8,996 nucleotides of DNA, taken from NCBI RefSeq assembly GCF_020829685.1, contig NZ_JAIVFR010000202.1:1-8996 (forward strand), written 5' to 3'. Positions 5,401 through 8,996 of the stretch are shown piece by piece. The translations under genes were made by a program, and so were the position numbers. Numbering within the stretch: position 1 is the first letter of the stretch; every line of letters begins with the position of its first letter. This stretch comes from Nostoc sp. CHAB 5715. GTDB lineage: Bacteria; Cyanobacteriota; Cyanobacteriia; Cyanobacteriales; Nostocaceae. The notes under the pieces are model-generated. The model was given only the letters and a program-made list of their open reading frames with translations, did no database searches and was not told where the DNA came from.

Positions 5401-8067
5401 AAAATCAAGTAGCCCCGCTAATGCTACGTCTCCAGGAACTTGAAAGCCTGTATTTTTTAAGTTGAAATTCTGCGCCAGTACGTTTAAATTAAATCCGGCA
5501 ATTTGGGGTGCGCCATTTGGTGGAGACTGAATAGCGATCGCACCATTAGCACTCAATCCTGGGGTACTTGCGTTTTCAACTATAATCTGCTGTCCGTTCC
5601 ACTGAAATTGAGCCGTAAGCGGTTTTGCCAGCAGTGCTACCCCTTGGGAAAGGCGGATTTGTCCACCAGCGCGAATATCTGCAAGCTGAAAAGATTCTGC
5701 TGTGCCTGCTAATTGGATATTACTATTGAGCCGTCCTCGCAATTGTGGCGAGAAACGGTTGAGTTGAATTTGGGAAACGTTGGCAAGCAGTTGCCAGCGA
5801 CCAGCATCAAGGTTAATATTGCTGACATTAACCGTACCTCCTGCTAGATTCAGCCTTGCTTGCCCTGTAGCTTGAATGGTTGAGGGTTGGAAAGAAGCAG
5901 TGCTTCCTGACAAATTCAACGCCGCATTGCTTAAAACTCCCTGGAACTGGGGTGGTATCTGTCCAAAACGGTTCAATTGCAGCTGTTGGGCATTCACAGA
6001 AGCCTGCCAGCGTTGTTGTGCAAGTTGACCACTAGCTCTGATTGTACCACCTGCCACGTTCAAAACCGCATCTGGAAAGACGATATTCTGTCCTTGTTTG
6101 GCAACAACAACTCGTCCGGTAGTGGGATAGGTAGCGGTAGGCGCTTGCACCCGCGCTACTGTTTGTAGATTGTTCAGAGTGCCGGAAATTCTGGCATTTG
6201 CCGATACATTCCCAATGGTGATGGCGGGTGAAGTGTTATAGGCTCGTGCGATCGCATCCCCTGGTAAATTTTGTGCTTGCACGTTAAATGATACCCTGCC
6301 TTGGGGCGCAAGCTGAAGTTGACCACTGGCTGTTACTTGCCCTCCCACCTCTGGATTTGCTTGAACGCTAGCAACATTTACGTTTAAGGGTTTACCTAGA
6401 GAACCAGAAACTTTTGCGTTCGCAGATATACCACCAACATTAATCGGAGTTGAAATACCGTAACCTTGAGCGATCGCATTTCCTGGTAAATTTAGAGCTT
6501 GAATACCTAAAGCTACTTGACCTTGGGGAGCCAGTTGAACTTGACCACTGGCTGTAATTTTTCCCCCTGTTGGTGGCGTTACTTGAACACTGGAAACATC
6601 AAGTTTTAATGGTTGTTTGCCAAGTGAACCAGTAACTTCTGCTTTTGCTGAAATATTGCCAACTGCGATCGGTAGAGCAACGCCGTAGCTACGCGCTAAT
6701 ATATCCCCGGATACACCATCAACTTGAGCATTAAATATTACGTTATCTTTGGCTCCGATATTAGCTTGACCGCCTCCTGTAATTTGACCACCGGCTGCGG
6801 GGACTAATTTCAGATTCGAGACAGCAATTTGAGATGCACTTTGAGATACATTCAAGCGGAAGTCAGTATTGACGGCTGTGAAGAGAACGCGGTCAACTTG
6901 AATAGGTTTTGTATTGCTTACCGTCCCGCTAACGACTGGTTGCTGTAGTTTGCCGCCTACCTTAATATTTGCTTGAACTTCGCCACTAGCTGGAACTGAA
7001 GAATTTACATTCAGCGTGTCTAAAATATTTTTCGCACTAACAGGTTTTATCTGAGCCGAGACATTAAAACCTGTTTGGGTATTAATTGTTCCATTAGCCA
7101 AAATGGGAACTTTGCCAAAGTTCGTATTCAGATTGTCTAAAGAAACTGTCTGACCTTGAAATAGAAATCTGCCATTAAAATTAGAAACTTGCTGAGGAAT
7201 CTTTGGAATTTTAGCAGCGATTTGATTAGCTGTAGCTGTTCCTGTAACGGCTATTTCTGACAATTTGGGTGGAATCTGAACCCCTAAGTCAGCATCTAAA
7301 CGCCCTGCTTGCAAGGCAATTGGCAACTCAATTAATCGACTGATATCAGATGCTTGTAAATTTTGTGCTTGCAGCTTGAGGTTAGTTTGTTGAGCTTTTA
7401 GTTGTGTTTCGCCAACGATTTTAACAGCGCCTCCCCTAGTGAGTTGACCATTGATGTCATAACCAATCCTTTGATTTTGATCTGAAAATCGAGCAACACC
7501 ACCAAATTGATCTAATATTACTAAGCCTTTCGGTCTAGTTGGTGCAAAGGCTGGCAATAACTCTACATTCCCATCTTGTATTTGAAGTGTCTCTAACTCA
7601 GTTTGAATAGCACCTTTTCCTTCCGCAGCCTTGACTTGGGCTGTAACCCAGCGACCATCTTGATCCTGCTGAATGTAAACATTGGGTTGAACTAATGTGA
7701 CATTTAATGCTAGTTTTCGGGTAAGGAGAAGCTGCAAGGGCGAGAACTGCACATCTAAAGCTTTTGCTACTACCTGATCTGGATCAGTGGAAGTTGCTGG
7801 TATTGATAGAGAGCTAAATCTTAGACTAGAGAGTGAAAAACGTTCAACTTTCCCTACTTTTACTGGACGCCCAAGCAATTGTTCGAGATTTTGCTGCACT
7901 AATGGCGCTAAATCTTTATATATATAGCTTCTAGCCCACCAAGCACCGACTGTAATTCCAACCAGCAAAACGACACCGACAGCCAAACTGGTACGTCCTA
8001 AGAGGAGGAGCCATAAACGACGATTAGGTGGTTTCTGGTTATTTTCTGAATTTGGAGAGTGCGTCAT
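2494..8067 (-). CDS. tamB: TamB-family translocation/assembly protein
   Basis: 1857 residues, within the large size range of cyanobacterial TamB-like proteins. The N-terminus has basic residues (RR at 16-17) and then one membrane anchor at about 18-44, ending in WW. This fits an inner-membrane anchor with the rest in the periplasm. The body is a long run of short beta-strand repeats rich in Gly, Asn, Gln and Val, as in AsmA/TamB lipid-groove proteins. It includes a triplicated unit at 426-648 and a doubled NRF-containing unit at about 686-809. A Thr/Ala/Asn-rich linker lies at 1505-1562, and the C-terminal TamB (DUF490) domain at roughly 1565-1857 ends in VEYETRF. Known relatives are E. coli TamB, which works with the Omp85 protein TamA and in phospholipid transport, and plastid TIC236, which links to the Omp85 pore TOC75. 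A matching role with a cyanobacterial Omp85 is inferred. A weak promoter may lie at 8149-8176. No frameshift is visible. Confidence 0.95.
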   Translation of the reverse strand: MTHSPNSENNQKPPNRRLWLLLLGRTSLAVGVVLLVGITVGAWWARSYIYKDLAPLVQQNLEQLLGRPVKVGKVERFSLSSLRFSSLSIPATSTDPDQVVAKALDVQFSPLQLLLTRKLALNVTLVQPNVYIQQDQDGRWVTAQVKAAEGKGAIQTELETLQIQDGNVELLPAFAPTRPKGLVILDQFGGVARFSDQNQRIGYDINGQLTRGGAVKIVGETQLKAQQTNLKLQAQNLQASDISRLIELPIALQAGRLDADLGVQIPPKLSEIAVTGTATANQIAAKIPKIPQQVSNFNGRFLFQGQTVSLDNLNTNFGKVPILANGTINTQTGFNVSAQIKPVSAKNILDTLNVNSSVPASGEVQANIKVGGKLQQPVVSGTVSNTKPIQVDRVLFTAVNTDFRLNVSQSASQIAVSNLKLVPAAGGQITGGGQANIGAKDNVIFNAQVDGVSGDILARSYGVALPIAVGNISAKAEVTGSLGKQPLKLDVSSVQVTPPTGGKITASGQVQLAPQGQVALGIQALNLPGNAIAQGYGISTPINVGGISANAKVSGSLGKPLNVNVASVQANPEVGGQVTASGQLQLAPQGRVSFNVQAQNLPGDAIARAYNTSPAITIGNVSANARISGTLNNLQTVARVQAPTATYPTTGRVVVAKQGQNIVFPDAVLNVAGGTIRASGQLAQQRWQASVNAQQLQLNRFGQIPPQFQGVLSNAALNLSGSTASFQPSTIQATGQARLNLAGGTVNVSNINLDAGRWQLLANVSQIQLNRFSPQLRGRLNSNIQLAGTAESFQLADIRAGGQIRLSQGVALLAKPLTAQFQWNGQQIIVENASTPGLSANGAIAIQSPPNGAPQIAGFNLNVLAQNFNLKNTGFQVPGDVALAGLLDFNGQVTGTPDVPQANGNIRLRNFNVSNLAFDPLLTGNVNFQGGQGASLRLAGKQDRIALNLGADYRPTSFLVRRGGAVSTGRTEGDNLLINAQQFPIALVGGFLPNNQLKPLAGQLSGNLVVNLNNYAIAGDVAIVGPRVARVAADEFRGNINYADGTASLTNGQLRIADSNIALSGNVKTGNDPQFQFQANLDQARVERLLQAFNIFDFKDLNTGLQPPKLAGAEVLNTKPVSLPNADLKTQLAYFSKITTSITKQQQQQTKKDASLPTLAELTGVLSGGITANGSLKSGLNVGFNFQGANWQWGEYSINQVVAQGNFADGVVTLSPLSVGINQGLVAFTGQLGTEQLSGKLNVASLPLSLLQPFIEKYPIDITGNVNADATLGGNLQDPRVQGQVALANATLNKQPVQTGQVNFDYNNARLNFDSTLLVTGTQPVTVTGSVPAALPFAKVQPDSNQISINASVNNEGLALLNLFTNNQVAWVDGQGQVDLNVRGTLNEPIINGNATLNNATFRAQALSEPLTNVTGTAQFNGNTVNVQGIQGTYNKGQISASGILPIFDPQQAPANPLTVSIADKLNFKIAGLYQGGVGGDVVIRGTALKPVIGGEIQLSDGQVIIGNTTAKTKSAATTQANTNVINREEVKVNLTPTAESNASPVTTADTNASAVTPANLPIQFADLRLSLDDNVRVTTQSLLDFIPGGAALSQPLLSFDAKGDLTINGTLAKPLPEGVIRLTGGRLSLFSTEFTLARGYEQTARFIPSQGLDPTLDVRLTAIVPETSARNSQILESPLSAEVSDVSASNFGTLRTVTVQARANGPASELGNNLELTSEPSRSRGEIVALLGGSILNSFGQADAGQGLTNFASSTILGGLQGTITAIGQAVGFSEFRIFPTPTTNNETTTASVLNLSAEGVFDINRNFSASLSRPLSSDESFRYNVLYRLNDEILMRGSTNLGDENQFQVEYETRF
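5641..6012 (-). repeat. Two-unit internal repeat in TamB
   Basis: Residues about 686-746 and 757-809 of TamB share the pattern RWQ, then LQLNRF or IQLNRF, a short Pro/Gln stretch, a Gly, a Leu- and Asn-rich strand, SFQ, and a G-Q-RL strand. The units are about 71 residues apart. They are diverged at DNA level and read as structural beta repeats. Confidence 0.6.
6124..6792 (-). repeat. Three-unit 74-75-residue tandem repeat in TamB
   Basis: Units start at residues 426, 501 and 575. Each begins GGxxTxxGQ (GGKITASGQVQL, GGQVTASGQLQL), continues with a QALNLPG- or VDGVSG-like turn before an AxAxxY motif, then a GNISA or GGISAN strand and a GSLGK turn. Units 2 and 3 are the closest pair, suggesting a fairly recent duplication. 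Both HIP1 sites in this part fall at the same place in the unit, in the codons for A-I-A of the AxAxxY motif. Confidence 0.8.
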
Positions 8068-8126
8068 TATCGTTACAATACTTTTATCTGGAATAAGCCG
8101 AGAGACAGGCTAGTAGCAGTTGTATC

Positions 8127-8148
8127 AGCCAGTTGCATCTGGCTTTTT
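8127..8148 (+). terminator. Hairpin with T-tract in the tamB leader
   Basis: AGCCAG (8127-8132) pairs perfectly with CTGGCT (8139-8144) over a six-base loop, and on the plus strand TTTTT follows. It has the form of a plus-strand intrinsic terminator, but the only upstream plus-strand sequence is antisense to tamB. In the tamB transcript the same stem would lie near the 5' end of the leader, about 60 bases before the ATG. Confidence 0.4.
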
Positions 8149-8176
8149 AATATATTTTGAGTAACAATTTTCCCAA
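8149..8176 (-). promoter_or_regulatory. Weak sigma70-type promoter candidate for tamB
   Basis: On the minus strand TTGGGA (8171-8176, 4 of 6 to TTGACA) is followed after 16 bp by TATATT (8149-8154, 5 of 6 to TATAAT), about 80 bp upstream of the tamB ATG. Such matches arise easily in AT-rich DNA. Confidence 0.3.
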
Positions 8177-8640
8177 AATTAGTTGTTCTCGCCTTTCAAT
8201 TTGGAGATTTAATCTAGAGCATAGTACTTAATTAGCACTTCCTCAATCTGAGCAGTAATTACGTTAATTCTCTGCTTCACCTTTTGAAAGTCTATAGTCA
8301 TCCAAATAGCTGTTTGACAAATTTTGTCTCCTTTTTCTTAGCCAAAGTATATAATTATATGTGTTTTCCCACAATATTTATATTGCCATCAACTATCTTT
8401 TTGTATAAATAATTGATATCTTTAGATAGATTTTATTTTTTAATACTATACCTCAAAATTTAGGTAACAAATCATTGAAGATTAAACTACTACATAAAAA
8501 TTACTGTCAAAGAATTTTATCCAGTAATTCATTAAGTGAAATTTGATACTCCGGCTGTGCTATTAGACATCAACACGCCAGAAATATATCAGGAAGAACT
8601 GCATAATCTTGGGTAGTAACAGACTACTAACAACTAACAA

Positions 8641-8671
8641 GATTCCCGACTTCTTAGAGAAGTCGGGAATC
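8641..8671. repeat. Perfect 14-bp palindrome, dispersed Nostoc-type repeat
   Basis: GATTCCCGACTTCT (8641-8654) and AGAAGTCGGGAATC (8658-8671) are exact reverse complements around TAG. From memory this type of palindrome is very common between genes in Nostoc-like genomes. It lies 32 bp beyond the stop codon of the small acidic gene. It has no T-tract on either strand, so it is better called a dispersed repeat than a terminator, although it may stabilise the 3' end of that mRNA. Confidence 0.8.
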
Positions 8672-8703
8672 AGAGCATTTCCATGACTTTTTCGCAAACC
8701 CAA

Positions 8704-8901
8704 TCAATCATCAGTTGGATCATCGATCATTTCCGGTACTAAAGCTGGGTTACTTTTACGTTCTTCTGGTGATTGCTCCCGAATAACATCGTCTATTGTG
8801 GCAGGGTGTTTGATTTTGTCCAGTACCTCTGGATCTAGTTGCGATGGATTGCCTTCTGGACTAGACTTTTCAGCTTGACTAGGAACTGTTTCCTTATTCA
8901 T
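8704..8901 (-). CDS. Small acidic disordered hypothetical protein
   Basis: 65 residues starting MNKETVPSQAEKSS and ending MIDDPTDD. It is rich in Pro, Glu, Asp, Ser and Lys, has no membrane segment, Cys pair or recognisable domain, and is probably largely disordered, with a possible short helix around DPEVLDKIKHPATIDDVIRE. I chose the ATG at 8899-8901; a GTG directly before it at 8902-8904 could also start translation, adding one residue. GGGGA lies 7 bases before the ATG, a fair ribosome binding site. Ninety-odd bases of upstream DNA are in the window, with TATAAG on the minus strand about 20 bp before the start as a possible -10 and no clear -35. I do not recognise the family and assign no function. 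The ribosome site and coherent composition favour a real gene. Confidence 0.6.
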   Translation of the reverse strand: MNKETVPSQAEKSSPEGNPSQLDPEVLDKIKHPATIDDVIREQSPEERKSNPALVPEMIDDPTDD

Positions 8902-8996
8902 CACTATTTCCCCAAACTTATACGCCTAGCTTAAGTTCTTTTGTAGTGGGGTACACACTATCTTGAGACTTAATTTTACACAGCAATAAGGGTATT

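Larger units (their letters stand above)
8068..8703. other. 636-bp AT-rich spacer upstream of tamB
   Basis: It holds the tamB leader with a hairpin and a weak promoter match, then about 450 bp of AT-rich DNA, and a perfect palindrome near the right end. Two short open stretches look like scraps of protein rather than genes. One is on the minus strand, 8301 to 8209, 30 residues starting MTIDFQKVKQRINVITAQIE. The other is on the plus strand, 8536-8616, a GTG start directly after a TAA, 26 residues including DTPAVLLDINTPEIYQ. Neither has a good ribosome binding site and I recognise neither. Confidence 0.7.

Noticed and set aside
6124..6792. Regularly spaced repeats considered as a CRISPR-like array
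   Set aside because: The periodicity is about 222-225 bp, diverged, and in frame within tamB; it is a protein repeat.

Overview
The window looks like chromosomal or large-replicon DNA from a cyanobacterium, most likely a filamentous Nostoc-like one (Nostocales). Four points suggest this. Four HIP1 octamers (GCGATCGC) occur at 2455, 5534, 6248 and 6470. The bases are AT-leaning with long AT-rich spacers. The pentapeptide-repeat protein and its small partner match a style I know from Nostoc-type genomes. The TamB protein is of the large cyanobacterial kind. No rRNA, tRNA, CRISPR array, transposase gene or phage gene is visible.

All recognisable genes lie on the minus strand. Reading in the direction of transcription (right to left): a small acidic, disordered hypothetical protein (8704-8901); a 636-bp AT-rich spacer with a perfect 14-bp palindrome and probable gene scraps; the 1857-residue TamB-family envelope protein that dominates the window (2494-8067); a 366-bp spacer holding a 166-bp fold-back with perfect 16-bp terminal inverted repeats; a pentapeptide-repeat multi-pass membrane protein (1189-2127); 7 bp later, a 112-residue soluble helical protein (843-1181); a 510-bp spacer with a strong intrinsic terminator and two further hairpins; and the N-terminal part of a helix-turn-helix (excisionase-like) protein that runs off the left edge.

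TamB is an inner-membrane-anchored beta-rich periplasmic protein that works with Omp85-family outer-membrane proteins; its plastid relative is TIC236. The two-gene cassette at 843-2127 is the least understood part. It pairs a membrane protein whose pentapeptide repeats are split by a hydrophobic insert with a small helical partner, it has a degenerate 27-bp direct repeat on each side, and it is followed by a terminator. The partial HTH gene resembles the DNA-binding half of chromosomal toxin-antitoxin pairs, but the partner would lie outside the window.

I do not see a clear new defence or mobile system. The best candidates for a second look are the split pentapeptide cassette, the fold-back beside the tamB stop codon, and the hairpin-dense locus at 473-653.
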